Positions 45,574 through 54,422 are shown, counted from the first letter of the stretch. The stretch: 64,000 nucleotides of DNA from DASVTU01 sp036387415 (GCA_036387415.1 DASVTU010000018.1:124001-188000), one strand, 5' to 3'. The notes: a model not told the origin generated them from the sequence alone. Made by a program: numbers and translations.

Positions 45574-47649
45574 CTACCTGTCCGCCAAATGTGCGACGCT
45601 TCCGGCGGCGGGCGCGGCTTTGAGTTGAATACCTGTGCCGCGCGCGTAGAGGCCGGGCAGTGTGATTGGAAGTTTGCCTGTGATGTCGATTTCGCGCAGC
45701 AGGGCGCGTGCGGCGGCGCGTTGGAGACTCGGCATGTCGCCGTATGCGACGAGGTACGTGCCGAGGTCGGGGAAGTTTTGCAGCAAGTAAGGATTGCCGA
45801 AACTGATGCCGACGACGGGCTTCTTCTGTCGAATCAATTCCGACAAGACGCGCGTGCCCTGTTCCGGCAGGCCGACGCTGTTGGCCGCGCCCGAACGCAC
45901 GCGCCCATACATTGAAGCGACGACGACATCCGCCTTCGCCGCGTGCACAAGCACGTTCTTTATCTCCTCTTCGGTCGAACGCCCGTCGAGAATCAAGGTC
46001 TGCATCTGCCGACGCCCGCTCGCCATCGCGCCCGCGAACGCGTTGGCAATCCAGAAACGGTCTTCGCCGTTGGTGATAGCGAGATTAAAGATGCGCGCGT
46101 CGGGTTTGATGCCGCCGTCGGTTTGCAGCAGACGCGCTTCGTCACGGACGAGCGTGATAGCGTGGTCGGCAATCTCCTGTGCGAGCGCGTGTGCGGCGGG
46201 CGTGGAGACGGCGCGGTCGAGTGAATCGAGCGGCGCGAGGCGTTGCTTGACCAGTCCGAGGTCGTACTTCGCCGCGAGAATCCGCCGTGCAGATTCCTCG
46301 ATGCGTTTTTCCGTCAGCCTCCCGGCGTGCACCGCTTCACGCAAGCCGCGCACGGCGTCGTCTGCGTTGGCGGGTTTGAGCAGTATGTCCGCGCCTGCAA
46401 GCACGGCGCGCACCGCCGCTTCATCCTGCCGGAAGTAGATGGTGAGACCGCTCATGTCGAGCGCGTCGGTGACGACGATGCCGTCGAATCCCAAATCGCG
46501 CCGGAGCATGCCGTTGAGCACGACGGGCGAGAGCGTGCCCGGCAGTGCGGCCTTCTCCGCGACAATCTCGCCACCCTCGTCGACGTAGGCCGGACGGATG
46601 GCGGCGTCGCGCGGCAGCGGGCTGACTTCGGTCGGGTCAATTTGCGGCAGGCCGATGTGCGCCGACATGACCGCGCCTATCCCTGCGGCAATCGCCGCGC
46701 GGAAAGGAATGAGTTCGAGACTGTTGAGCCGCGCGCGACCCACGTTGATGACGGGCAGGCCGCGATGCGAATCGACCGCCGTGTCGCCGTGGCCGGGGAA
46801 ATGTTTGACCGTGGCGATGACGCCCTCCTTCTGCGCGCCCTCGGTGAAGGCGGCGACGAATCGCGCCACGACCGATGGGTCTTCGCCGTAGGAACGGACG
46901 TTGATGACGGGATTCTCGGCGTTGTTGTTGACATCGGCGACGGGCGCGAAAACTTGCTGCACGCCAAGCGCACGCGCCTCGCGCGCCGTCCATTCGCCCT
47001 GTCGTCGCGCGTATTCGGGATTGCCCGTCGCGCCGACGGCCATGTTCCACGGAAAGTTAATCGTGTCTTCAAAACGCATCCCAGCGCCCGCTTCGAGGTC
47101 TGCTGAAATCAAAAGCGGACGGCGCGCGTGCTGCTGCATGCGGTTGACGAGATGCACCGATTCATAGACGGGGCCGCGAAAAAGGATGATGCCGCCGATG
47201 TGGTTCTGCTCTACTTGGCGACGCAGAGCGCGGTAAGCGTCGCTCTCCTGATTGAGAAACGAAGCGTTGACGCCGATGGAGATGAGTTGCCCGATTTTCT
47301 CTTCCAACGTCATCCGTTTCAATTCGCCGTCAGCCCACTTCAACGCGTCGCGCGACGGGCGACGCCTGTATGAAGACGAGAGGGATGCTGGCAAAACGGA
47401 CGCCGCAGCCGTAGTCGCTGTCAACTTCGTCGCCGTCGCAACGTTGCCGCCCGAAGCGTCGTGGCTTGAAGTGTTGCGACTCACTAGGCTGTGAGTCGCA
47501 GCGTTGTGAGTCGCAGCGTTAAGAGTCGCAGCGTCTCGTCTTGATGGAGATTGTGCGTGGGGTGCGAGCGCGGGTGCGAGCGCGAAGAGGGCGGCGATGC
47601 AGAAGGAAGTCGAGGTCTTGAGTTGTCTGTGAAACGTTGCTGAATTCAT
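45574..47649 (-). CDS. nagZ: Secreted beta-N-acetylhexosaminidase, NagZ type (GH3)
   Basis: 691 residues. The ATG at 47649 gives a signal peptide (FCIAALFALAPALAPHAQ); the open frame extends upstream into the symporter gene and is ignored. After an Ala/Thr/Ser-rich linker, the GH3 barrel (about 105-440) shows the NagZ-specific dyad loop KHFPGHGDTAVDSHRGLP (His general acid/base) and the nucleophile Asp in VVTDALDMSGL. A C-terminal alpha/beta domain is retained, as in Bacillus NagZ, unlike the short proteobacterial form. With NamZ it would split wall glycan into GlcNAc and MurNAc. The linker is encoded by tandem 15-base repeats. Confidence 0.93.
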   Translation of the reverse strand: MNSATFHRQLKTSTSFCIAALFALAPALAPHAQSPSRRDAATLNAATHNAATHSLVSRNTSSHDASGGNVATATKLTATTAAASVLPASLSSSYRRRPSRDALKWADGELKRMTLEEKIGQLISIGVNASFLNQESDAYRALRRQVEQNHIGGIILFRGPVYESVHLVNRMQQHARRPLLISADLEAGAGMRFEDTINFPWNMAVGATGNPEYARRQGEWTAREARALGVQQVFAPVADVNNNAENPVINVRSYGEDPSVVARFVAAFTEGAQKEGVIATVKHFPGHGDTAVDSHRGLPVINVGRARLNSLELIPFRAAIAAGIGAVMSAHIGLPQIDPTEVSPLPRDAAIRPAYVDEGGEIVAEKAALPGTLSPVVLNGMLRRDLGFDGIVVTDALDMSGLTIYFRQDEAAVRAVLAGADILLKPANADDAVRGLREAVHAGRLTEKRIEESARRILAAKYDLGLVKQRLAPLDSLDRAVSTPAAHALAQEIADHAITLVRDEARLLQTDGGIKPDARIFNLAITNGEDRFWIANAFAGAMASGRRQMQTLILDGRSTEEEIKNVLVHAAKADVVVASMYGRVRSGAANSVGLPEQGTRVLSELIRQKKPVVGISFGNPYLLQNFPDLGTYLVAYGDMPSLQRAAARALLREIDITGKLPITLPGLYARGTGIQLKAAPAAGSVAHLADR
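47491..47535. repeat. Tandem 15-bp repeat in the NagZ linker
   Basis: Three 15-base units, two identical (47491-47505 and 47506-47520, GTGAGTCGCAGCGTT) and one diverged at three positions (47521-47535). On the minus strand they encode Asn-Ala-Ala-Thr-His type pentapeptides after the signal peptide. Confidence 0.85.
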
Positions 47650-47672
47650 CTGTCTATCTCTTGTGTTGAATG

Positions 47673-49313
47673 CTAATCGGTAGCGTTGCCGGGCGCGAGT
47701 TCGTCGCGGCGTTCGACGGGTGCGGAGTCGAAGGCGAAACTGGCGAGCCACGCGACGGCGAGCGTCACTGCGCTGCCGACGAGGACGTACCACGTCCACG
47801 CGAGCGGCGTCATAAAACGAATGTAGAGCATGACGGCGATGCTCGCCAACATGCCGACGAGCGCGGGCGGTTCGCTGACGCGTCGCATGAACGTCCCGAC
47901 GAGAAAGACGCCGAGCACCGGCCCGTTGATGAGCGAAGCGACGGAGAGCGCCTGGTCGAGCGCCGAACGATTGCGACGCATCAAGGCGAGCGCCACGCCA
48001 ATTTGCACGATGCCCCACAGGAGCGTCAACCAGTGTGAGACGCGCAGATAATGTCGGTCAGTGCGGCGCGGCGCGAAGGGCTTGTAGAGGTCGTTGACGG
48101 CGGTGGCGGCAATCGAGTTGAGCGAAGATGAGAGCGCCGCGGCAAAGATGGCCGCCACCACCAACCCTGACAAACCCGACGGCAAGTGCTTCGTGATGAA
48201 GTCTGGAAACACGCGGTCGCCGCCCGTGAATGGAAACGCCGCTTGAGCCGCCGTGAGCGTCGCGTATGCGGGGTCGGCGTCGGGGCGGTAGAAAGCGAAC
48301 AGCAGGACGCCGATGAACAAGAAGCCGATAAACTGTGCGAGCACGACGGCACCACTCGACAGCAAAGCGGCGGCGGCGCGGCGCGGTCGGTCGGTGCACA
48401 GGTAACGCTGCACAAGATACTGGTCGGTGCCGTGCGTGCTCATCGTCAGAAAGCAGCCGCCGATGAGCCCCGCCCAGAAGGTATAGGTCTTGGTCAGGTC
48501 GAACGGCAGTTGAAACTGAAAGACGAGATTGCTGAATGGCAGCGCCGTCCAAAAACTCGTCGGCGAATAGAGCGTGTAACTCGTCGTGCGCCAGCCGAAG
48601 TCGAAGAGGTCAAACTTGTCGTACTGCGCGCCGAGCGCCGACGCCCCGCCGAAGCCACCGCCGATGGCGTTGATTAAAACGAGTGCGGCGGCGAGCGCGC
48701 CCGCGATGTAGATGCCGAGTTGCACCACCTCGACCCAGATAACCGCCTCCATCCCGCCGAAATATGTGAAGACAATCATCACCGCGCCGAGCAGGACGAT
48801 GGAGAAGATGATGGCCGTCTCGGTCTGCGCCTGCGCGGTGGCGGCGTCGGTCGTGGTCTGAAAAGCCATGTAGACCGCCGCCAGTACAATCGCCGTCAAT
48901 AGCAGACGCACGCCGTCCGCGATGTTTCGCATGACGACAAAGAGTGCCGCTGCCAGCATCTTGATACGGAGGCCGAAACGCCGTTCCAGAAGTTGATAGA
49001 CGGTCAGGAGTTCACCGCGAAAATAGAGCGGGATGAATAGCAACGAGATGACCACGCGACCAAGCATGTAACCGAAGACGAGTTGCAGGAATTGAAAATT
49101 TCCGCCGCGCGCAAACGCGATGCCCGGCACCGAGATAAACGTGATGGTGGAAGTCTCCGTCGCCACGATGGACGCGGCAATCGCCCACCACGGCACCGTT
49201 CGGTCGCCGAGAAAATAGTCGCGCGTCGTCTCCTGCTTGCGCGAAAACCACACGCCGAAAAGTGTGATGCCGAGCAGGTAAGCCGCGATGATGGCAAGGT
49301 CGAGAAGTTTCAT
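47673..49313 (-). CDS. Sodium:solute symporter (SSS family), candidate MurNAc/GlcNAc importer
   Basis: 546 residues with about 13 to 14 transmembrane helices. SSS features: DYFLGDRTVPWWAIAASIVATETSTITFISVPG (Na+ site region of TM1), GYMLGRVVISLLFIPLYFRGELLTVYQLLERRFG, and GLVVAAIFAAALSSSLNSIAATAVNDLY (TM8 Ser-rich Na+ motif). Its place between murQ/kinase and nagZ genes suggests it imports free MurNAc or GlcNAc, as the SSS-type MurT does in Tannerella; substrate is inferred only from context. It takes the slot of the PTS transporter MurP in Bacillus. It is 23 bases upstream of nagZ. Confidence 0.88.
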   Translation of the reverse strand: MKLLDLAIIAAYLLGITLFGVWFSRKQETTRDYFLGDRTVPWWAIAASIVATETSTITFISVPGIAFARGGNFQFLQLVFGYMLGRVVISLLFIPLYFRGELLTVYQLLERRFGLRIKMLAAALFVVMRNIADGVRLLLTAIVLAAVYMAFQTTTDAATAQAQTETAIIFSIVLLGAVMIVFTYFGGMEAVIWVEVVQLGIYIAGALAAALVLINAIGGGFGGASALGAQYDKFDLFDFGWRTTSYTLYSPTSFWTALPFSNLVFQFQLPFDLTKTYTFWAGLIGGCFLTMSTHGTDQYLVQRYLCTDRPRRAAAALLSSGAVVLAQFIGFLFIGVLLFAFYRPDADPAYATLTAAQAAFPFTGGDRVFPDFITKHLPSGLSGLVVAAIFAAALSSSLNSIAATAVNDLYKPFAPRRTDRHYLRVSHWLTLLWGIVQIGVALALMRRNRSALDQALSVASLINGPVLGVFLVGTFMRRVSEPPALVGMLASIAVMLYIRFMTPLAWTWYVLVGSAVTLAVAWLASFAFDSAPVERRDELAPGNATD

Positions 49314-49322
49314 ATCAGGGAA

Positions 49323-49362
49323 TAGAATTCAGAATTCGGAAGCCGGAATACTCTGAATTCTA
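49323..49362. repeat. Palindrome TAGAATTCAGA at the HAD stop codon
   Basis: TAGAATTCAGA (49323-49333) pairs perfectly with TCTGAATTCTA (49352-49362) around an 18-base spacer. The right arm supplies the TAG stop codon (49360-49362) of the minus-strand HAD gene. Confidence 0.7.
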
Positions 49363-50103
49363 CTCTATCAATTCGCTGAGCGCGTGGATACGCGGGCAGA
49401 CGCTTTCGGGATGCAGGTCGAGCGGGTCGAGCAGAATGGCGTGCATGCCGACCGCTTGAGCCGCGAGCGCATCGTGCACGTAGGAGTCGCCGACGTAGAC
49501 TGCTTCGTGCGGTTCGATGTCGAGACGCGACAAGGCCAGATGAAAGATTGCCGCATCGGGTTTGCGATGGCCGACAATCTTGGAGTCAATAAGGAAGTCG
49601 AAGAGTCCGGCGATTTCCACCAACTCGAACAACTCCTGCAAGCGTCCATCCTCCGTGTTCGAGATGACGGCGGTGCGGCGTCCACGACGCTTCAAAGCAC
49701 CGAGCACGCGCGGCGCGTCGGGGTCAAGTCCGCACCAAACGTGTCGCGCGTCGTGCTCGGCGTCGATGCGCGTGGATAGTGTTTCACACGTCTCTGCGTC
49801 GAGACCGAGCGTGGCGTACATCCGCCGGAAAACCCAGTGACGCCGTTGCTCCTCGGCTGAAGGCGGGTGGCCTTGCTGCAATCTTTCAGCGACCGCCAGC
49901 ATGCCCTTCTTCAAAGCCTCCTGCAACTCCTCGTCGCTGAATGAGCGACCCGTCTGCTCCGTCGCTAGTCGCCCCAGACGCGGCCAGTCAGGATGCACAA
50001 GCGTGCCGCCCGCATCGAAAATCACTGCCCGCACATCTTCAAGCGACGGATGCAGACGCATATCCTCATTCGCTTCAGTCACATGATTCCTCTCTGTCTT
50101 CAT
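49360..50103 (-). CDS. HAD-superfamily hydrolase in the MurNAc cluster
   Basis: 247 residues from the ATG at 50103; a GTG at 50112 or ATG at 50061 are also possible. HAD motifs: I, VIFDAGGTLV (nucleophile Asp); II, AVISNTEDG; III, Lys in VGHRKPD; IV, AVYVGDSYVHDALAAQAVG. The second Asp of motif I (DxD) is Gly here, so the usual phosphatase general acid is missing. An alpha-helical C1 cap lies between motifs I and II. MupP, a HAD phosphatase of MurNAc-6-P in Pseudomonas, gives a tempting parallel, but the motif I change argues for caution. It sits between murQ and the symporter gene. Confidence 0.85.
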   Translation of the reverse strand: MKTERNHVTEANEDMRLHPSLEDVRAVIFDAGGTLVHPDWPRLGRLATEQTGRSFSDEELQEALKKGMLAVAERLQQGHPPSAEEQRRHWVFRRMYATLGLDAETCETLSTRIDAEHDARHVWCGLDPDAPRVLGALKRRGRRTAVISNTEDGRLQELFELVEIAGLFDFLIDSKIVGHRKPDAAIFHLALSRLDIEPHEAVYVGDSYVHDALAAQAVGMHAILLDPLDLHPESVCPRIHALSELIE

Positions 50104-50133
50104 CAGTTTCACATATAACCAGCGTCAAAGTCT

Positions 50134-50303
50134 GCCACAGAGACACAGAGGCACAGAGACGAGATGAACCGAGAATTGGTGAGATATGAAACGACGCAAG
50201 GACAAGCCCTTGCGCTCGCTCGCCAAAGCCTTTTCCCTTTCGATATTCCACCATCTGCCCTTATCCCATTTTGTACTGCTCCGTGCCTCTGTGTCTCCGT
50301 GGC
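50134..50303. repeat. Palindromic element, CACAGAG family, long form
   Basis: Arms of 25 bases at 50134-50158 and 50279-50303 pair at 23 of 25 positions; the core is CCACAGAGACACAGAGG. The spacer is 120 bases, purine-rich at the left and pyrimidine-rich at the right. Arms match the element at 17395-17467. It fills the gap between the murQ stop and the HAD start. Confidence 0.85.
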
Positions 50304-50322
50304 TAAGTCTTCGCTTATAAGT

Positions 50323-51243
50323 TCACTTCTGCCGCAACCTATCGACCGCCCGCGCGACCACGCCCTGCGCGCTCGCGAGCGCACGCTCGGCCTCATCCCT
50401 TGCACGATTTGTTTTGAACATGACGAGCGCGGTTCGCAAGTCGCCGCCCGCCTGTTCGAGTGCGGCGTGTGCCGCCGACTCGTCAGCGCCCGTCTCCGCG
50501 CTGAAGATACGCACCGAGCGCGCACGCAATTTAGTATTGCGCGGCAAGAGATTGGTCATACGATTGCCCGTGACGTAGCCGAGGCGAATCATGGTCGCCG
50601 TCGAGAGCATGTTGAGCACCATCTTCTGCGCCGTGCCCGCCTTGAGACGCGTCGAACCCGCAATCACCTCGGCCCCGACTACGGGCACAATCGACACTTC
50701 CGCCACTCTCGTAATCCTCGAATCCGGCACACAAGCGACCGCCACCGTGAACGCGCCGAGCGTCTCGCGCGCGTGCGCGACCGCGCCGACGGTGTAGGGC
50801 GTCCGCCCCGAAGCGGCGATGCCGACCACGGCGTCTGCCCGCGTCGCCCCGCGCGTCTCAAGGTCTCGCCCGCCCGCCGCCTCGTCGTCCTCCGATGCCT
50901 CCACCGCACGATAGCAAGCCTCGTACCCGCCCGCGATAATGCCCTGCACCAACTCCGGCGAGACGCCAAACGTCGGCGGACATTCCGCCGCGTCCAACAC
51001 GCCGAGACGCCCGGACGTTCCCGTGCCGACATAGAAGAGACGCCCGCCGTTGCCGAGTCGTTCCACGATTCCATCCACCGCGCGCCCGACATCCGGCAAC
51101 ACACGTTCGACCGCCGACGCTACACCGGCATCCTCCGCGTTCATCAAACGCGCGATGCCTTCGGCGGAGAGCGTGGCGATATTCGCCGTGCGCGGATTCT
51201 CCTGTTCCGTGATGGGAACCTGCTCTGCTCCGTCTGTGGTCAT
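50323..51243 (-). CDS. murQ: N-acetylmuramic acid 6-phosphate etherase
   Basis: 306 residues, SIS-domain lyase. Diagnostic motifs: TEQENPRTANIATLS at the start, FYVGTGTSGRLGVLDAAECPPTFG with catalytic Glu87, EASEDDEAAGGRDL (second catalytic Glu region), VGIAASGRTPYTVGA, and GSTRLKAGTAQKMVLNMLSTATMIRLGYVTGNRM. The C-terminal helical UBA-like part is present. It cleaves the D-lactyl ether of MurNAc-6-P to give GlcNAc-6-P and D-lactate in the cytoplasm. It begins 39 bases after the kinase gene, so the pair forms an operon head. The D-lactate product could feed the GlcD-type oxidase encoded at 23.5 kb. Confidence 0.96.
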   Translation of the reverse strand: MTTDGAEQVPITEQENPRTANIATLSAEGIARLMNAEDAGVASAVERVLPDVGRAVDGIVERLGNGGRLFYVGTGTSGRLGVLDAAECPPTFGVSPELVQGIIAGGYEACYRAVEASEDDEAAGGRDLETRGATRADAVVGIAASGRTPYTVGAVAHARETLGAFTVAVACVPDSRITRVAEVSIVPVVGAEVIAGSTRLKAGTAQKMVLNMLSTATMIRLGYVTGNRMTNLLPRNTKLRARSVRIFSAETGADESAAHAALEQAGGDLRTALVMFKTNRARDEAERALASAQGVVARAVDRLRQK

Positions 51244-51282
51244 TTTACGGTTGTCGCTTGAGAGCCTGTGGTCTGCAAAACA

Positions 51283-52308
51283 TCAACCCGCGAGCGCGAG
51301 TTGTCGTGGTTGTTCGCGCGCCGCGTGTGCGGCGGCTTGCGCCATCCGCGCGGCGGCTTCGGCGGGAGCAAAGAGCGGCGGCGCAAGACGCGCCTTCGGT
51401 GCGGCGCGTTGAATCTCCTGACGTAGAGGCAACAGTACAAGGTCGCCCGCCGCGAACACGCCGCCCACATACCCGACCTGAAAACTCTCGCGACCCATGT
51501 GCAGTTTATCAATAATTGCGACCGCCGCCGCGCCGAGTTCGCGCCCTGCATCGCTCACAATCTCGCGCGCCACCGCATCACGCGCACGCGCGGCGTCGAT
51601 GACGTAACGCGCGAATCCGGCGATACGGTCGTTGGTCATACTCGGCGTATAAATGGCCGTGGCGAGGTCTTCGGGTATTGCCACGTTGAAGTATTTGCGT
51701 GCGGCCTCGACGAGCGGCGTCTTCGGCGCACGCCCGTCCGTCGCCTTCGCCACCGCCTGCAAACCGCGACGCGCAATCCACGAACCGCTTCCCTCATCGC
51801 CCACAATCGGCCCCCAACCGCCGGCGCACGCATGCTTACCGCGCGCGTTCGTGCCGCAGCAGACCGAACCGGTTCCGGCGATGATGACGAGGCCGGGCTT
51901 GCCGTCCGTCGCGCCAAACAGAGCGATGTCGGCATCCGACACCACTTCGAGACGACCGATGCCGAGTTCCTTCAACGCCTCCGTCATGCGCTCTCGCAGG
52001 TCGAGACGTTTGACGCCCGCCAGTCCGATTTCGGCGGCGACGATTTCGCCCCTCCGCACACCCGCCGCCACACATGCGCGGTCAACCGCCTGACGAATCG
52101 CCGTCGCCGCCGCCACGACGCCCACGCGCAAGGGATTGGAAGGCCCCGCGCGTCCTTCGCCCAACACCCCTTCGTGTTCGTCAACGACGATGGCGCGCGT
52201 TTTCGTGCCTCCGCCGTCCACACCGATGACAAGTTCCGCCGCGCGTGCGGGTGCGGCGTGCGCGGCGGCGACGAGTTTGGGAGATTTCGATTTTTCCTTT
52301 GCCTTCAT
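51283..52308 (-). CDS. BadF/BadG/BcrA-type sugar kinase, probable MurNAc/GlcNAc kinase
   Basis: 341 residues from the ATG at 52308; a GTG at 52356 is in frame. ASKHA ATPase fold: phosphate 1 motif LVIGVDGGGTKTRAIVVD, GLAGVKR, phosphate 2 region VIIAGTGSVCCG, HACAGGWGPIVGDEGSGSWIARRGLQA and VGYVGGVF. This matches N-acetylglucosamine kinase and MurK proteins, which phosphorylate GlcNAc and MurNAc at C6. Adjacent murQ makes MurNAc the likely substrate. Such a kinase is needed because no PTS phosphorylates the sugar on entry. The N-terminus (about 1-22) is a basic, Ala/Lys-rich extension not usual in the family. Confidence 0.88.
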   Translation of the reverse strand: MKAKEKSKSPKLVAAAHAAPARAAELVIGVDGGGTKTRAIVVDEHEGVLGEGRAGPSNPLRVGVVAAATAIRQAVDRACVAAGVRRGEIVAAEIGLAGVKRLDLRERMTEALKELGIGRLEVVSDADIALFGATDGKPGLVIIAGTGSVCCGTNARGKHACAGGWGPIVGDEGSGSWIARRGLQAVAKATDGRAPKTPLVEAARKYFNVAIPEDLATAIYTPSMTNDRIAGFARYVIDAARARDAVAREIVSDAGRELGAAAVAIIDKLHMGRESFQVGYVGGVFAAGDLVLLPLRQEIQRAAPKARLAPPLFAPAEAAARMAQAAAHAAREQPRQLALAG

Positions 52309-52402
52309 GGGGGTTTTCCGGCGTGAGACAAACTGCACGGGCAGACCAAAAAACACGCTCGATAATTTTCTTGTGCAATTGTAATAACGGACGGCGTATA
52401 AT

Positions 52403-52444
52403 GGAAACTAAAAGATTTTATTTGTGCGATAACCATTCTTGATA
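52403..52444 (-). promoter_or_regulatory. Putative LysR-regulated promoter box, copy B
   Basis: Matches 38577-38618 at 33 of 42 positions without gaps. It lies in the 148-base divergent spacer between the MurNAc kinase (minus) and the LysR gene (plus, 13 bases further). On the minus strand it offers TATCAA, 18 bases, TAAAAT about 97 bases from the kinase ATG. A perfect TATAAT at 52397-52402 may serve the LysR gene. Confidence 0.55.
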
Positions 52445-52456
52445 CCGGAGAGATTG

Positions 52457-53446
52457 ATGGAGATACGTCAACTCAGAGCCTTCACGGCCATCGCCGAGAC
52501 ACACACTTTTACCGCCGCCGCGCTCCGCGTCCATGTCACGCAGGCTGCCATCAGCATGCAGATTCGCCAACTCGAACATGAAATCGGCCTTCCGCTTTTT
52601 ATTCGCACGCCACGCCGCGTCGTCTTGACGGAAGCTGGAGAGAAACTTCTCGAACGCGCGCGTGCCATCCTCCGCGAGCATGATGCCGCGCTCGCCGAAC
52701 TCGCCGAACTCGCAGGAGCCGAACGCGGGCGTCTGCGCGTCGGCTCGGCGTCGGCGATGGTCTCCGCCGACCCGCTGCCGCGAATCTTGAAGGAGCTACG
52801 TCGCCGACATCCGAACGCCGAAGTCTCCGTCACTTCCGGCACCAGCGAAACCCTCGTCCGGCAGATACTCGCGGGCGAATTGGACGTGGCCTTCGTGTCG
52901 CTGCCCGTCGGCGCACGCGGCGTCGAGACGGAGGCGTTGAATCAGGATGAGTTAATCGCCATCGCGAGTCCGCGTCATCCACTGGCGAAGCAGCGCGTCG
53001 TCAGCGCGTTTGCGCTCGCGGGCGAGAAACTGATTCTCGGCGAGCGCGGCGGCAACACGCGTCGTCTGATTGACGAATTTTTTGCCGAGGCGGGATTGAA
53101 GCCGACGGTGGCGATGGAGTTGAGCCGTCAGGCCGCTATCAAGCGGATGGTCGAAACGGACATGGGCGTCGGCATCGTTCCGCGCAAGACGGCGCGCGAC
53201 GAAATCGCGTCGGGTCGTCTCGTTCAGTGGTGGATTGAGGGCGCAAGCATCAATTGGGAACTCGGACTCGCGCGGCTGCACGGCGGTTACAATTCGCCCG
53301 TCTGCAAAACCTTTACCGAACTCTGTCACAAATATTTCGAGACGGGCAAGGAACCGCCCGCAGGGGCGACGACGGGCAAGAGCAACGCGCGACGCTCAAC
53401 CACTAAAGCTCGCAAACGTTCCACCGCACGCAGGGCTAATGCTTGA
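52457..53446 (+). CDS. LysR-family transcriptional regulator
   Basis: 329 residues. N-terminal winged HTH (about 1-60): MEIRQLRAFTAIAETHTFTAAALRVHVTQAAISMQIRQLE, then the linker helix. The type 2 periplasmic-binding effector domain (about 88-295) includes LRVGSASAMVSADPLPRIL and MVETDMGVGIVPR. A basic C-terminal tail (TTGKSNARRSTTKARKR) is unusual for the family and may bind nucleic acid. The start is supported by GGAG. It is divergent from the MurNAc kinase-murQ operon, the classical arrangement for a LysR regulator of its neighbour, with a shared box in the spacer. The effector might be MurNAc, MurNAc-6-P or a muropeptide (inference). Confidence 0.92.
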   Translation: MEIRQLRAFTAIAETHTFTAAALRVHVTQAAISMQIRQLEHEIGLPLFIRTPRRVVLTEAGEKLLERARAILREHDAALAELAELAGAERGRLRVGSASAMVSADPLPRILKELRRRHPNAEVSVTSGTSETLVRQILAGELDVAFVSLPVGARGVETEALNQDELIAIASPRHPLAKQRVVSAFALAGEKLILGERGGNTRRLIDEFFAEAGLKPTVAMELSRQAAIKRMVETDMGVGIVPRKTARDEIASGRLVQWWIEGASINWELGLARLHGGYNSPVCKTFTELCHKYFETGKEPPAGATTGKSNARRSTTKARKRSTARRANA

Positions 53447-53486
53447 AGCTCGTCGCGGCTGATTCAAACTTTTCTGGAAGCATCTG

Positions 53487-53864
53487 TTATTGCTGCGCTT
53501 CGATGTGCTTGCGGATGTGTGTCGCGAGTTGGGCGGTGTCTTCGGGTTTGCGGAGGCATCCTTGCGCGCCCGCTTTGGCCGCTTCTTCGTGGTCGAGGAG
53601 GTCTGCGAAGGCGGTGTAGAAAAGGACGGGCGTCCGGTCGTCAAACTGTCGTATCTCGCGGCAGAGTTGGAGGCCGTCTTTGTCTGGCAAGCCGATGTCG
53701 AGGAGAATCAACGCATATCGTTTCTCGCGCGCTTTCTCCACACCTTCGTCCGCCGTCTGCGCCGAGGTGACGACGAATCCCTCCTGCTGCAAACTCCACT
53801 CAACCAAGTCGCGCGTATCCGCCGTGTCGTCAACAAACAGGATTTCGTGCCGAATCTCACTCAT
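53487..53864 (-). CDS. Single-domain response regulator
   Basis: 125 residues, receiver domain only. Acidic pocket FVDDT, phospho-Asp in LILLDIGLPDKDG, Thr in VLFYTAFA, and Lys in CLRKPED. No output domain. The start has GGAGG five bases upstream. It lies 24 bases after the kdsC stop on the same strand, at the end of the Kdo operon, so it may be co-transcribed; no histidine kinase lies next to it. It converges with the LysR gene. Confidence 0.9.
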   Translation of the reverse strand: MSEIRHEILFVDDTADTRDLVEWSLQQEGFVVTSAQTADEGVEKAREKRYALILLDIGLPDKDGLQLCREIRQFDDRTPVLFYTAFADLLDHEEAAKAGAQGCLRKPEDTAQLATHIRKHIEAQQ

Positions 53865-53888
53865 AAAACCTCCAGAAGATTTCGCATT

Positions 53889-54422
53889 TTATTCGATATA
53901 TCTTTTCATCAATTCTTTCCAGCGTCCCTGTACCTTGAGGATGAATTCGCAAACTTCGCGGACTGCGCCGGAGCCGCCGGATAGACGCGTGACGTAGTGC
54001 GCGTGTGCGCGCGTGTCTTCGCTGGCGTCGGCGACGGCGACGCCGAATCCCGAACGCCTCATTAAGGGAATATCTGTCACGTCGTCGCCGACGAAAGCCA
54101 CTTCCTGTTCGCGCACACCGGCGGCGACGATGATTTCGTCGAAATCCTTAATCTTGTCCCACGTCCCTTGCCGCAGGTAGGTGATGCCGAGGTCGCGTGC
54201 GCGACGTTCGACCGCGCTCGACGTGCGGCCTGAGATGATGCCTGATTGAAGACCCGCGCGATGGAGGAGGACGAGGCCGTGGCCGTCGCGCGTGTGAAAG
54301 CTTTTCTCTTCGTCGCCGTTTTCCAGCAGCGTGATGCGTCCGTCGGTGAGCACGCCGTCGCAGTCCATCAAAAGCAGCTTGATGCGTGCGGCGCGTCGTT
54401 CATTCTCCATCAACTCATGCAT
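53889..54422 (-). CDS. kdsC: 3-deoxy-D-manno-octulosonate 8-phosphate phosphatase
   Basis: 177 residues, the usual KdsC length. The ATG at 54422 (or 54410) is chosen over the open frame that runs upstream inside the preceding gene. HAD motifs of the capless KdsC type: LLLMDCDGVLTDGRI (DxD complete), IISGRTS, YLRQGTWDKIKDFDEI (Lys) and VAFVGDDVTDIPLMRRSGFGVAVADA. It removes phosphate from Kdo-8-P. The start overlaps the stop codon of the preceding M1-like gene by eight bases, indicating translational coupling. Confidence 0.94.
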   Translation of the reverse strand: MHELMENERRAARIKLLLMDCDGVLTDGRITLLENGDEEKSFHTRDGHGLVLLHRAGLQSGIISGRTSSAVERRARDLGITYLRQGTWDKIKDFDEIIVAAGVREQEVAFVGDDVTDIPLMRRSGFGVAVADASEDTRAHAHYVTRLSGGSGAVREVCEFILKVQGRWKELMKRYIE

